The notes beneath the pieces were generated by a model that saw only the letters and a list, made by a program, of their open reading frames with translations, was not told the DNA's origin and ran no database searches. A DNA stretch of 64,000 nt from an uncultured Vicinamibacterales bacterium (lineage in GTDB: Bacteria; Acidobacteriota; Vicinamibacteria; Vicinamibacterales; UBA8438), in the NCBI GenBank assembly GCA_958295905.1, contig OY282382.1, positions 3,186,001 to 3,250,000 on the forward strand, read 5' to 3'. Positions 44,030 through 52,125 of this stretch are shown one piece after another; the stretch's first letter is position 1; every line of letters begins with the position of its first letter. The position numbers and the translations under genes were made by a program.

Positions 44030-44710
44030 TCAGAAGTCCCGGCGGCGGGAGTAGAGGATGACGTGCATCGAGAGCACATCCTTCCGCGCCACGACGCGGG
44101 CCGGATACATGTGATTGTACGATTCGAGCACGTAGCCGCCCCGCGTCTTCCGTACGAGGCGAATCAGCCGCTCGTCCGGAGCCAGCTGCACGTAGGCCTC
44201 GTCGCCGTCCTGCACGCGGCGGCCCGGGGCGACGATCGCGATCGTGTGCGGCGGGTACGCCGGAGCCATGGAGTCGCCGCGGACCCGGACCGCGTAGGCG
44301 TTCTCGTCGGCCACGTCGCGGGGGCGCGGCACCCACCCTTCGACGTCGCCGGGCGGCGGAGCGCCTTCCTCCCAGGCGATTCCCGCGGGCGTGGCGGCGC
44401 CCTCCGCCACCACCGGGATCCTGCCGATCTCGTCGGTCCCGTAGTCGATCCGCCGCGGCTCGACGTCGATGGCCTCCCGCGCCTCGCGAACCTGATCGTA
44501 GTCCGGGTCGACCCCGTCCAGGAGCTCGTCTATGGAGCATCGCAGGACCTTGGCCAGCTTCATCAGCGTTTGCGTCTCGAGGGTGCCGTAGCGGTCGTTC
44601 TCCCAGTCGGACACCTGCGGCTGCGGCACGTGCAGCCGATCCGCCAACGCTCGCTGGGTCGAGAGGCCGGCCGCAATACGCAGTCGTTTGATGTTCTGTC
44701 CGAGCGACAC
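44030..44710 (-). CDS. CI-like repressor: XRE HTH plus S24 peptidase-like domain
   Basis: About 226 residues from the GTG at 44710 (VSLGQNIKRLRIAAG). Residues about 1-60 form an XRE helix-turn-helix (LSTQRALADRLHVPQPQVSDWEN). A linker leads to an S24/LexA-type C-terminal domain with VRGDSMAPAYPPHTIAI, where Ser of GDSM is the nucleophile. The usual catalytic Lys position (LexA VKRL) reads LIRLVRK here, so self-cleavage is doubtful. A small Cro-like HTH gene is divergently arranged 124 bp away with palindromes between them. No phage structural gene is near. Confidence 0.8.
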   Translation of the reverse strand: MSLGQNIKRLRIAAGLSTQRALADRLHVPQPQVSDWENDRYGTLETQTLMKLAKVLRCSIDELLDGVDPDYDQVREAREAIDVEPRRIDYGTDEIGRIPVVAEGAATPAGIAWEEGAPPPGDVEGWVPRPRDVADENAYAVRVRGDSMAPAYPPHTIAIVAPGRRVQDGDEAYVQLAPDERLIRLVRKTRGGYVLESYNHMYPARVVARKDVLSMHVILYSRRRDF

Positions 44711-44725
44711 GTCGCTCAGGGTACC

Positions 44726-44752
44726 GTATGGACCATACACGTGTAAACACGT
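44726..44752. promoter_or_regulatory. Two adjacent palindromes, candidate operators
   Basis: GTATGG-A-CCATAC (44726-44738) and ACGTGT-AA-ACACGT (44739-44752) abut each other. They lie between the divergent regulator genes, over the likely -35/-10 region of the repressor gene (TTGAAC ... TATGGT on the - strand). They are good candidates for binding by the repressor itself or by the Cro-like protein. Confidence 0.55.
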
Positions 44753-44794
44753 AGTTCAATGGAATCAATGTGTTAGCGTTAGCACGAATAACGA

Positions 44795-44824
44795 TTGCAC
44801 GTCCAACGCTTTATAACGTATATT
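44795..44824 (+). promoter_or_regulatory. Candidate promoter of the Cro-like gene
   Basis: TTGCAC (44795-44800), 18 bp, then TATATT (44819-44824). The ATG at 44834 lies 9 nt after the -10 box, so the message may be leaderless or nearly so. Confidence 0.5.
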
Positions 44825-44833
44825 CTTTACACG

Positions 44834-45085
44834 ATGCTGACGGCGAAACAGCTCGCGGCCCTGCGCGCGGAGCCGGGCACCAACCGCGTCGCGAAGGCGA
44901 TTGCCCTGGCCGGCGTGACGCAGGGGACGGTGGCGGGGGCGCTGGGGTTTCCCCAGCCCTACATCAGCGACGTCGCCCGCCGCCGGTATCAGACCATCAC
45001 CGTCGAGAACGCGAGAAAGTTCGCGCACTACTTCGGCTGCTCTATCGAGGACCTGTTTCCCGCGCCCCGGCAGGCGGCGCCCTGA
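44834..45085 (+). CDS. Cro-like XRE helix-turn-helix protein
   Basis: An 83-residue DNA-binding protein: a helical start (AKQLAALRAEPGTNRVAKAI), then the HTH ALAGVTQGTVAGALGFPQPY with ISDVARRRYQTITVENARKF, and a short tail (FAHYFGCSIEDLFPA). It consists of the HTH alone, like Cro. It is divergent from the CI-like gene at 44710, giving a lambda-like layout of two repressors around shared operators. An earlier in-frame ATG (44795) overlaps the promoter and is unlikely. Confidence 0.72.
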   Translation: MLTAKQLAALRAEPGTNRVAKAIALAGVTQGTVAGALGFPQPYISDVARRRYQTITVENARKFAHYFGCSIEDLFPAPRQAAP

Positions 45086-45592
45086 CGCTCGTGCGGGCGG
45101 CCCGCCCGGGCGACGCACGCCTTTGGGCGTTTGACGGGGCGGCGGTCGCCGTCAGGGACACGCAGGAGCGCCTCCTGAACCCTCGACCGGCGGGGGCCTC
45201 CGACTTCTCCGCACGGAATCGGTGAATCGTCCACGCCGCACGCCCCGGCTTGTCCCGTCCATTCGGTTGGCGGTGCCGGCGGTCCCCGCCGACCGGTGAT
45301 GCGGCCTCCCAGCGTGGCGCGGCGTCGATCCACGCCGGCGAGGTGGTCGATTCGGTGGTTGACCTGGGTCGAGGCGGCCGTTCGTCCGGCGCCGGAGGAG
45401 ATGACGATGGCGGGGGAGCCCACTGCGCCAAGTTCACGCGCGTCTACGCCGGCACGTTCTGAAACCCGTACAAGAGCGTGTCCGGGGTGGTAACCTGTCG
45501 GCGGGGAGTCTGCGCCGTGGAACGATTTAGGCGCGATTAGACCCCTGTATATAGTAGTTGTAGACCCCTTCAACCACACTATATGTGGGGGC

Positions 45593-45738
45593 CAAGACCA
45601 TCCCACGCTCCGCCACCGCCGTGCAACAGGCGGAATCGTGGCGGGTCCTGGGGCTCCGGACGGGCGGAATCGTGGGTCTCACGCGGCGCCGGCCGGTCGG
45701 CAAGACGGTGGCGACCCCTCGAATCGGGGGCGGGCCGT
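45593..45738 (+). mobile_element. MITE-like element, copy C, right end missing
   Basis: The left end AAGACCATCCCACGCT and the body match the family, but the last 30 or so bp with the right inverted end are absent. Even so, the remaining copy is flanked by a 9-bp direct repeat TGTGGGGGC (45584-45592 and 45739-45747). Apart from this element and the hairpin repeat after it, the interval 45086-45876 has no gene that I can support. Confidence 0.65.
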
Positions 45739-45754
45739 TGTGGGGGCTGATTTC

Positions 45755-45857
45755 CTGCGGCGCAGACTCCCGGCCCGGAAATCGTCGCCTGCGGCTCCGA
45801 TGGCCGCCCAACCAACCCTCCGGGAATCCGCGCTGTCTACGGCGCAGACTCCTGGAC
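45755..45857 (+). repeat. Hairpin repeat, one partial and one full unit
   Basis: CTGCGGCGCAGACTCCCGG (45755 on) is the end of one unit, and CCCGGAAATCGTCGCCTGCGG ... GGCGCAGACTCCTGG (about 45772-45857) is a complete unit. They end 20 bp before the methyltransferase start. Confidence 0.75.
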
Positions 45858-45876
45858 CCGTTTGCTGGCCGATTCC

Positions 45877-46554
45877 ATGTCCACCCACTCCGTGAGGCGT
45901 CACCTGCGGATCGAGACCGCGGCTTACGACGCCATGATCCGCCGGTTCATTCCGGGCTACGAGACGATGATCGAGCTCGTCGCCTCAACCCTCGCCGCTT
46001 CCGGTCCGGATTGGGTGATCGATATCGGGGCGGGAACGGGCGCGCTGTCCGAGGCGATCCTCGCGCATGAAGGCGCGCAGACGGTGGAGCTGATCGACGT
46101 GGACCCGGAGATGCTCGAGCAGGCCCGCCGGCGGCTCGAGCGGTTCGAGGGGCGCGTCCGTGTCCGCGAGATGTCGTTCCTGGCCGCGCTGCCGCGGTGC
46201 GACGGGGCCGCGGCTTCGCTGTCGCTGCATCACGTTCCGGGGATGGACGAGAAACGCGCCATGTACGGGCGGATTCGCGCGGCGATCCGGCCGGGCGGCA
46301 TCTTCGTGAACGGCGATGCGACGATGCCGGCGGACCCGGCGGGGCGGGAGGCCGCCCGCCGCCTCTGGGTCGAGCACATGATGGCGTGCGGGATCGACGA
46401 GGCGCGGGCGTTCGAACACATCGAGGAGTGGGCGGAAGAGGATACGTACTTCCCCCTCGACGAGGAGCTGGCGGCGATGCGGGACGCGGGCTTCGACGCG
46501 GAGTGCATCTGGCGCGAGGCGACGATCGCCGTCATGGTCGGTCGGACGGGATGA
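45877..46554 (+). CDS. Class I SAM-dependent methyltransferase
   Basis: A 225-residue protein. The SAM-binding core is clear: motif I WVIDIGAGTGALSEAILAHE, acidic end of the second strand VELIDVDPEM, and AAASLSLHHVPGMDEKRAMY (motif II/III region). C-terminal helices (ARAFEHIEEWAEEDTYFPL) are common in small-molecule methyltransferases. The substrate is unknown. The start MSTHSVRRHL at 45877 is preferred; a CTG/TTG-type start five codons earlier is possible. Confidence 0.8.
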   Translation: MSTHSVRRHLRIETAAYDAMIRRFIPGYETMIELVASTLAASGPDWVIDIGAGTGALSEAILAHEGAQTVELIDVDPEMLEQARRRLERFEGRVRVREMSFLAALPRCDGAAASLSLHHVPGMDEKRAMYGRIRAAIRPGGIFVNGDATMPADPAGREAARRLWVEHMMACGIDEARAFEHIEEWAEEDTYFPLDEELAAMRDAGFDAECIWREATIAVMVGRTG

Positions 46555-46685
46555 GCGCGCCGCCCCGAACGGCGCGCCCGCGCCGGTCACGGGGTTCGCG
46601 TCGGCGGGACGCGGGGCGGAGCCCGTGGTGAGATGGTGAGACGGCGGGCTTTTGCCGCGGGCTCACAGAGGGTAGGATCTGCGGC

Positions 46686-47150
46686 ATGATGAAACTGATG
46701 ACGCCAAACCTGTTGATTGCCGCCGTCGCCTTCGGAACCTGCTCGTTGGCCTTCGCCGCCGGCGCCGGCGCCCAGGTGACGATACCCGCGCCGGCCGACG
46801 TCGCGGCCGCCCCGGCCGACGCCGAGACCACCGCCTCGGGGCTCACCTCGAGGGTGTTGCAGGCGGGGACCGGCGCCGCGAACCCGGGGCCGGCCAGCAA
46901 CGTGACGGTGCACTACACGGGTTGGACCACCGACGGCCGCATGTTCGACAGCTCGGTCGCCCGCGGCGCCCCCTCGACGTTCCCCCTCAATCGGGTCATC
47001 CGCGGCTGGACCGAAGGGCTGCAGTTGATGGTGGTCGGCGAGAAGCGTCGGTTCTGGATCCCCGCCAACCTCGCCTACGGCAACAACCCCGGCGGCGGCC
47101 GGCCGGGAGGTCTGCTGGTGTTCGACGTCGAGCTGCTGGACATCCGCTAG
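46686..47150 (+). CDS. Secreted FKBP-type peptidyl-prolyl isomerase
   Basis: A 154-residue protein with a signal peptide (LIAAVAFGTCSLAFAAGAGA). Residues about 60-154 are an FKBP domain: VTVHYTGWTTDGRMFDSSV, FPLNRVIRGWTEGLQLM, GEKRRFWIPANLAYG and LLVFDVELLDI. The key active-site residues of the family (Tyr, Asp, Trp and a later Tyr) are present. It probably speeds proline isomerisation in exported proteins. Short Ala/Pro-rich linker after the signal. No partner gene is adjacent. Confidence 0.9.
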   Translation: MMKLMTPNLLIAAVAFGTCSLAFAAGAGAQVTIPAPADVAAAPADAETTASGLTSRVLQAGTGAANPGPASNVTVHYTGWTTDGRMFDSSVARGAPSTFPLNRVIRGWTEGLQLMVVGEKRRFWIPANLAYGNNPGGGRPGGLLVFDVELLDIR

Positions 47151-47569
47151 TGGCCGTCACGTCATAAATTTAGGACGGACAGACTTGGGTCGAACGACGT
47201 ATTTCTTCTGCATAGGACTCTTGCGGTTCGCGGTGAGTGCCCCGTCGACCCCATTTTTAATCATGCCAATGCACTGGTGGGGTGGGGTCCCTGCAATAGC
47301 AACACCATCAGGTGCTGCCGTGGGCCGATTCGAACGCGCCATCGCGGTCCGGACTAGCGGCTGTATTCTGTATCGAACTTGAGGGACACCACCGGCAGCC
47401 CGTGGTGGAACCCCGCGTTGCGCCGAGCGCGCCGGCGCGGCGTTCGACGCCCGCCCGACGAGGCGTGAGAGGAGGGCGCTCCCGCTCCGCTTGCCGCCCG
47501 ACCAACCCCTGCCGGGATCCCGCGCAGCTTCCGCCGCGCCGGGTCCCGGGTTCCCTGAAGAGAGGCTCC
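47151..47569. other. Gene-free interval with an AT-richer block and repeat debris
   Basis: 47157-47395 is visibly less GC-rich than its surroundings (for example CATAAATTTAGGAC, CCATTTTTAATCATG). It holds a 61-codon frame on the - strand without recognisable features. 47396-47569 contains debris of the AACCCCGCGTTGCG dispersed family and a worn hairpin repeat (CCGCTCCGCTTGCCGCCCG, about 47495-47545). I see no inverted ends or promoter. Confidence 0.5.
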
Positions 47570-49276
47570 ATGGTCCGTCGACACACGTTCGCTTCCGCCC
47601 TGATCGCCGTCGCGCTCTCCGCCCCGCCCGTGTCCGCGCAGGTCGAGAGCTACACGCCGGTGACCGACGCGATGCTCCAGAACCCGGACCCGTCCGACTG
47701 GCTGAGCTGGCGGCGCACCCTCGATGGTCAGGCGCACAGCCCCCTCGATCAGATCGACGCCGGCAACGTCGGCGAGCTGCGGCTGGTCTGGAGCTGGGCG
47801 TTGCGCCCGGGGCCGCAGCAGACGACGCCTCTCGTGCACGAGGGGGTGCTGTACATCGCGAACCCCGGCGAGATCGTGCACGCGCTCGACGCCGCCACCG
47901 GCGACCTTATCTGGGAGTACGAGCGGGGCGCCGAGGCCCCCGGCAACAGCTTCGGGGGGCCGCCCCCCGGCCGCATGCATCGCAACATCGCGATGTACGA
48001 CGACAAGATCTACCTGAACACGGCCGACGCGCACATCGTCGCCATCGACGCCCGCACCGGCGAAGAGGTCTGGGACACGGACATCGACCAGGGGGTCGGC
48101 TATCAGTTCTCGAGCGGGTCGATCATCGCCGACGGCAAGGTGGTGTCGGGGCTGACCGGATGCGGCCGCTACCGCGAGGAAAGCTGCTACATCGTCGGCC
48201 TCGACGCCGACACCGGGGAAGAGCGGTGGCGCACCTCGACCGTCGCCCTGCCGGGGCAGCGGGGCGGCGACACCTGGGGCGACCTGCCCCCGATGTTCCG
48301 CGCCGGCAGCGATTCGTGGATCCCGGGCAGCTACGACCCGGTGACCCGGACGCTGTTCCACGGGACCTCGCAGGCCAAGCCGTGGGCCCGCGCCGTGCGC
48401 GGCACCGATGGGGACGCCCTCTACACCAACTCCACGCTGGCCCTCGACCCCGACACGGGGGAGATGAAGTGGTACTTCCAGCACCTGCCGGGCGAGACGC
48501 TCGACATGGACGAGGTGTTCGAGCGCATCCTCGTCGACTACGACGGCCGGCGCTCGGTGTTCACCATGGGGAAGATCGGCGTCCTCTGGGAGCTGGCCCT
48601 CGAGACCGGACGGTTCCGCAGCGCCCACGATCTCGGGTACCAGACGGTGGCGGACATCGATCCGGCGACCGGGCGGGTGACCTACCGCGACGGCACCATT
48701 CCCGTGATCGGCGAGGAGATCTACTGGTGCCCCAGCACGTCGGGGTTCAAGAGCTGGCGCGCCATGGCCTACCATCCCGATCTCGAGGCGTTCTTCATCC
48801 CCATCAACCTGAACTGCGAGACGGCGGTCTTCGGACCGGTGGACCGGGTGGCCGGGGGCGGCGGAACCGGGCCGGTGCGCCGCACCAACCACCACCACCC
48901 GGACAGCGGCGAGCAGCTCGGCGAGTTCCTGGCGATGAGCATGCGCACCGGCGAGGTCATGTGGCGGCGCCGCTTCCGCACCCCCATCAACAGCGCCGCC
49001 CTCACCACCGCCGGCGGTCTCGCGATCGCCGGGGGCTGGGACCGCCAAGTGTTCGCGTTCGACGCGCGCAGCGGCGAGACGCGGTGGGAGACCCGGCTGC
49101 CGACGTCGATCCAGGGGTTCCCGATCACCTACGCGGTCGACGGCCGGCAGTACCTGGCGATACCGACGGGGACCGGCGGGGCGAGCTGGGGCGGCATGCT
49201 CCCGGCGCAGTTAACGCCGGAAGTCAGACGGCCCGTGGGCGGCAACAGCCTCTTCGTATTCGCGCTGCCTGAATAA
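47570..49276 (+). CDS. PQQ-dependent dehydrogenase-like secreted quinoprotein
   Basis: A 568-residue protein with a signal peptide (FASALIAVALSAPPVSAQ). The start NPDPSDWLSWRRTLDGQAHS and PLDQIDAGNVGELRLVWSW matches methanol-dehydrogenase-like propellers, and it has the usual W-type blades (ALDAATGDLIWEYERG, AIDARTGEEVWDTD). GGDTWGD and TLFHGTSQAKPW match the conserved central region. The catalytic Asp of the PHDxWDxD motif appears as PGETLDMDE, so Asp is replaced by Glu at that position. It may therefore have altered or no dehydrogenase activity. No cytochrome gene is next to it; the nearest c-type cytochrome is at 55816. Confidence 0.8.
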   Translation: MVRRHTFASALIAVALSAPPVSAQVESYTPVTDAMLQNPDPSDWLSWRRTLDGQAHSPLDQIDAGNVGELRLVWSWALRPGPQQTTPLVHEGVLYIANPGEIVHALDAATGDLIWEYERGAEAPGNSFGGPPPGRMHRNIAMYDDKIYLNTADAHIVAIDARTGEEVWDTDIDQGVGYQFSSGSIIADGKVVSGLTGCGRYREESCYIVGLDADTGEERWRTSTVALPGQRGGDTWGDLPPMFRAGSDSWIPGSYDPVTRTLFHGTSQAKPWARAVRGTDGDALYTNSTLALDPDTGEMKWYFQHLPGETLDMDEVFERILVDYDGRRSVFTMGKIGVLWELALETGRFRSAHDLGYQTVADIDPATGRVTYRDGTIPVIGEEIYWCPSTSGFKSWRAMAYHPDLEAFFIPINLNCETAVFGPVDRVAGGGGTGPVRRTNHHHPDSGEQLGEFLAMSMRTGEVMWRRRFRTPINSAALTTAGGLAIAGGWDRQVFAFDARSGETRWETRLPTSIQGFPITYAVDGRQYLAIPTGTGGASWGGMLPAQLTPEVRRPVGGNSLFVFALPE

Positions 49277-49362
49277 CCTCGGTTCTTCAGAGAGAGCTCC
49301 GCCCTCGGCGGCAGAGTGAAACTTGATCCGAACCGGCCCGATACTTGCCGGACCTACGAGTT

Positions 49363-50574
49363 CTACTGCAGCGGCGGGTTCGGCCTCGGCATCAACTCGG
49401 TGAACGACGCCCCTTCCATCCGGTCGAACCGCTGGGTGAGCCCCCGCACGTTGTCGGCGCCGTACCAGGCGCCGTTCGAATCGACCGAGAACTGGTGCAG
49501 CTCGCGGAACGTGCCCGGACCCTCGCCTTCGAGGCTGAACGTGAAGAGCCGGTTGCCGTTCACGTCCAGCTTGACCATCTTGGGCGGCATGTTGTCGGCC
49601 ACCCAGACGTCGTACCCGCTGACGTAGATGTCGTTCGGGAAGTCGAAGTCGGGCCACGTGCCGATGGGCGAGATGTTCGGGTGGTACCACACCGACCGGG
49701 TCGTCTGGTTGAACACCTGCACCCGGTCGTTGTTCCGGTCGGCGACGTAGATGTTGCCGCGGACGTCGGTGGCGACCGCGTGCACGCCGTCGAACTGCCC
49801 CCGGCCGCTCCCGTTCACGCCCCAGTGGGTCACGTAGTCGCCGTCGGCGTCGAGCTTCACGATGCGCGAGTTGTCGAGGCCGTCGGCGACGAACATCGTG
49901 CCGTCGGCCAGGAACGCGATGTCCTGCGGGCGTCCGAAGTGCGTCTCGTCGTCGCCGCCCACGCCTTCCTCGCCCAGCGTCATCAGCAGCTCGGCGCCGT
50001 CGTTCGAGAAGGCGTAGATGACGTGCTTCGTCTCGTTGACCACCCACACCCGCCGTTCCGGGTCGTAGGGGCTGATGCGGATCTTGTGGGGGCCGTTGGT
50101 GCCCTCGAAGAGCGGGTCCCACCGGGTCCAGGATTCGGTCATGTTGCCGTCGCCGTCGACGACGAAGATGCTGTTGCGCCAGACCCGCTGGCCTTCCTCG
50201 GGCCGCAGGGCGCTCAGGCCGATGGAGCCGACGAAGCCGGCGAAGCCGGCCGGCACCGGGTCGGGCAGCCGGAACTCGCCCCGCTGGGTGATGAAGATGC
50301 GGTCCGGCGACTCGGCGAACACGCCGGAGTGCGAGCCCCAGGCGAAGCCGGCCTCGGCGAAGGGCTTCATCCACCCGTCGACGACGTTGTACGGGCTCTC
50401 GCCGACGACGAGACGCTCCTGCAGCGACGCGGGGCCGGCGAGGAGGCCGGCCCCGGCCACGACGGCCAGGACGAGGAGTCCGGGCCGTAGAACGGCGCGG
50501 GCTCCCGGAGGGTTCGTCGGGCGGCAAGGGGAGCCGCAGGGCGGGGGTTGCCGGGTCAGGACAGACGTGCGCAT
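49363..50574 (-). CDS. Secreted NHL-repeat protein with a repeat-derived signal region
   Basis: About 403 residues from the ATG at 50574 (AAGGA upstream). It has NHL-type blades: IDRIFITQRG-like, WRNSIFVVDGDGNMTESWTR, GRPQDIAFLADGTMFVADG, HAVATDVRGNIYVADRNNDR and PNDIYVSGYDVWVADNMP. Peptidyl-amidating lyase-like or gluconolactonase-like activity is possible, but no catalytic set is evident. Residues about 9-33 (PPPCGSPCRPTNPPGARAVL) are encoded by a hairpin repeat, so the signal region before LLVLAVVAGAGLLAG was partly built from it. Confidence 0.75.
   Translation of the reverse strand: MRTSVLTRQPPPCGSPCRPTNPPGARAVLRPGLLVLAVVAGAGLLAGPASLQERLVVGESPYNVVDGWMKPFAEAGFAWGSHSGVFAESPDRIFITQRGEFRLPDPVPAGFAGFVGSIGLSALRPEEGQRVWRNSIFVVDGDGNMTESWTRWDPLFEGTNGPHKIRISPYDPERRVWVVNETKHVIYAFSNDGAELLMTLGEEGVGGDDETHFGRPQDIAFLADGTMFVADGLDNSRIVKLDADGDYVTHWGVNGSGRGQFDGVHAVATDVRGNIYVADRNNDRVQVFNQTTRSVWYHPNISPIGTWPDFDFPNDIYVSGYDVWVADNMPPKMVKLDVNGNRLFTFSLEGEGPGTFRELHQFSVDSNGAWYGADNVRGLTQRFDRMEGASFTELMPRPNPPLQ
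50478..50548 (-). repeat. Hairpin repeat inside a coding region
   Basis: AGTCCGGGCCGTAGAACGGC, GGAGGGTTCGTCGGGCGGCA and AGGGGAGCCGCAGG match the repeat unit. It lies inside the N-terminal codons of the NHL protein at 50574 and is read through in frame. Confidence 0.65.
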
Positions 50575-50609
50575 GGTGATCCTTCCTTCCTCCGCTGTCT
50601 CCCGGTTCT

Positions 50610-51617
50610 CTACTTCGGCTGCCGCGCGCCCTCGACCGCCTGCGTGTTCAGACGCCGGGCGCCGGCCATGATGCCGTGCAGCCCGTAGTTGCCCTCGTGG
50701 CAGGCGTATTCGAAGATCGGACCGTCGGTGCGCCGGAACGGAATCGCCACCGTCCACGGCCGGGTGTAGTTGTTGGGGTCGTCGATGGTGAACTCGTACA
50801 GCACCGTGTCGGGGTCGAGGCGCGTGAAGCGCTCGACGAGCTCGGTGTCCTTGGACGAGCCGCTGAAGTTCGTCGCCTGCCGGAAGTTCCGGGTCTCGAT
50901 GATCAGCGAGTCGCCCTCGTAGCGCCCGCGCGAGTCGCCGACCCACTGGGGGATGTCGCCGTGCTCGGGGTCACCGACGGGGATGATGCGGGTGTTGTGG
51001 ATGTGCTCGTTGAGAATCGTGACGTACCCCGGCGTCTGCAGGATCATCACGTTGTTGTTGTACGACCCGGGCCGCATCGGGGGGCCGGAGTTCGAGCCCA
51101 TCAGGCAGCGGTCGCCGAGGCTGCGGTCGGTGTAGTGGTCGGCGAACCCGTTGCGCAGGTTCAGGCGCCGGATGCGGTTCGCCTCGGCGAACGCCGCGGT
51201 GTAGGGAATGCGTCCGCTGGGTGGATCGACGACGAGGGACGTCCGCTTGTCGCTCGTCAGCTCGATGCCGCGCTCGTACCAGAACTCGTTGTACGACAGC
51301 ACCCCGCCCTCGGCCCGCGACTGGTAGCCGGCGCTCGGCGCGCCGGTCTCGGGGTCGAAGAGGTCGCGGTTGAGCCGCGTCCGCTCCGACGCCTCGAAGG
51401 CCGCCGCCGCCTCGGGATCGAGCGTCGCCCGGTCGGCCAGCGCGTCGGGGCGCTGAAGCGGGGTGAGGGTGCGGAACGTGAACACGCCCGAGACGTCGGG
51501 GTACTCGTCGGGCAGGGCGGTCGCCTTCGGGCCGTCCGGGGCCTGGGCCGGCGCGGGGAGCGGCGAAAGCAGGAGCGCGAGGATCGCGAACGTTCCCGCC
51601 AGGAGTCTTGTCGTCAT
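50610..51617 (-). CDS. Secreted protein of unknown function (paralogue 3 of 3)
   Basis: A 335-residue protein with a signal peptide (TFAILALLLSPLPAPAQAP). It is strikingly close to the protein at 586: both carry TRLNRDLFDPETGAP, AGYQSRAEGGVLSYNEF, GIELT(A/S)DKRTSL, GFADHYTDRSL and MFEYACHEGN-type ends. It begins with YPDVSGVF in place of the GDPD motif. The gene lies 36 bp from the NHL gene on the same strand, so the two may be one unit. Function unknown. Confidence 0.83.
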   Translation of the reverse strand: MTTRLLAGTFAILALLLSPLPAPAQAPDGPKATALPDEYPDVSGVFTFRTLTPLQRPDALADRATLDPEAAAAFEASERTRLNRDLFDPETGAPSAGYQSRAEGGVLSYNEFWYERGIELTSDKRTSLVVDPPSGRIPYTAAFAEANRIRRLNLRNGFADHYTDRSLGDRCLMGSNSGPPMRPGSYNNNVMILQTPGYVTILNEHIHNTRIIPVGDPEHGDIPQWVGDSRGRYEGDSLIIETRNFRQATNFSGSSKDTELVERFTRLDPDTVLYEFTIDDPNNYTRPWTVAIPFRRTDGPIFEYACHEGNYGLHGIMAGARRLNTQAVEGARQPK

Positions 51618-51762
51618 GGTGATCTCCGATGGTTGCCTTGGATACTTCGCGCAAGGCCGCCGAGGTACCGGTCGGTTCCCCGGCGGCGCGTTCGAATCCG
51701 GTCTTCCGGTGCCGATCCTATCGCCGGACGCCCCGGCGTTTCAACGCTTCCGGCCCGGTGAG

Positions 51763-51933
51763 CAGGACCACCCCACGCTCCACCACCGCCGTGCGCAGGC
51801 CGAATCGTGGCGGGTCCTGGGGCTCCGGACGGGCGGCGTCGTGGGTCTCACGCGGTGCCGGCGGCGGCAAGACGGTGGCGACCCCTCGAATCGGGAGCAA
51901 GTCGTCACGCGCAGTCAGCGTGGGATGGCCCTG
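51763..51933 (+). mobile_element. MITE-like element, copy D (tandem with E)
   Basis: A copy with ends CAGGACCACCCCACGCT and, inverted, CAGGGCCATCCCACGCT. Flanks are CCCGGTGAG on the left and CCCGGTGCG on the right, a 9-bp duplication with one mismatch. The right flank is also the left flank of copy E. Confidence 0.8.
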
Positions 51934-51942
51934 CCCGGTGCG

Positions 51943-52113
51943 CAGGACCATCCCATGCTCCACCACCGCCGTGCGCAGGCCGAATCGTGGCGGGTCCTGG
52001 GGCTCCGACGGGCGGCGTCGTGGGTCTCACGCGGTGCCGGCGGGTCGGCAAGACGGTGGCGACCCCTCGAATCGGGAGCAAGTCGTCACGCGCAGTCAGC
52101 GTGGGATGCTCCT
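51943..52113 (+). mobile_element. MITE-like element, copy E (tandem with D)
   Basis: The second of two direct copies, almost identical to copy D (shared GGGAGCAAGTCGTCACGCGCAGTCAGCG-type right half). The left flank CCCGGTGCG is shared with D; the right flank CCCGGGTTA has only partial similarity. The pair probably arose by duplication of one inserted copy. Confidence 0.8.
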
Positions 52114-52125
52114 GCCCGGGTTAAG

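Noticed and set aside
47157-47342. A 61-codon frame on the - strand in the AT-richer block
   Set aside because: No ribosome site, no recognisable domain and no support from neighbours; recorded only as part of the interval.
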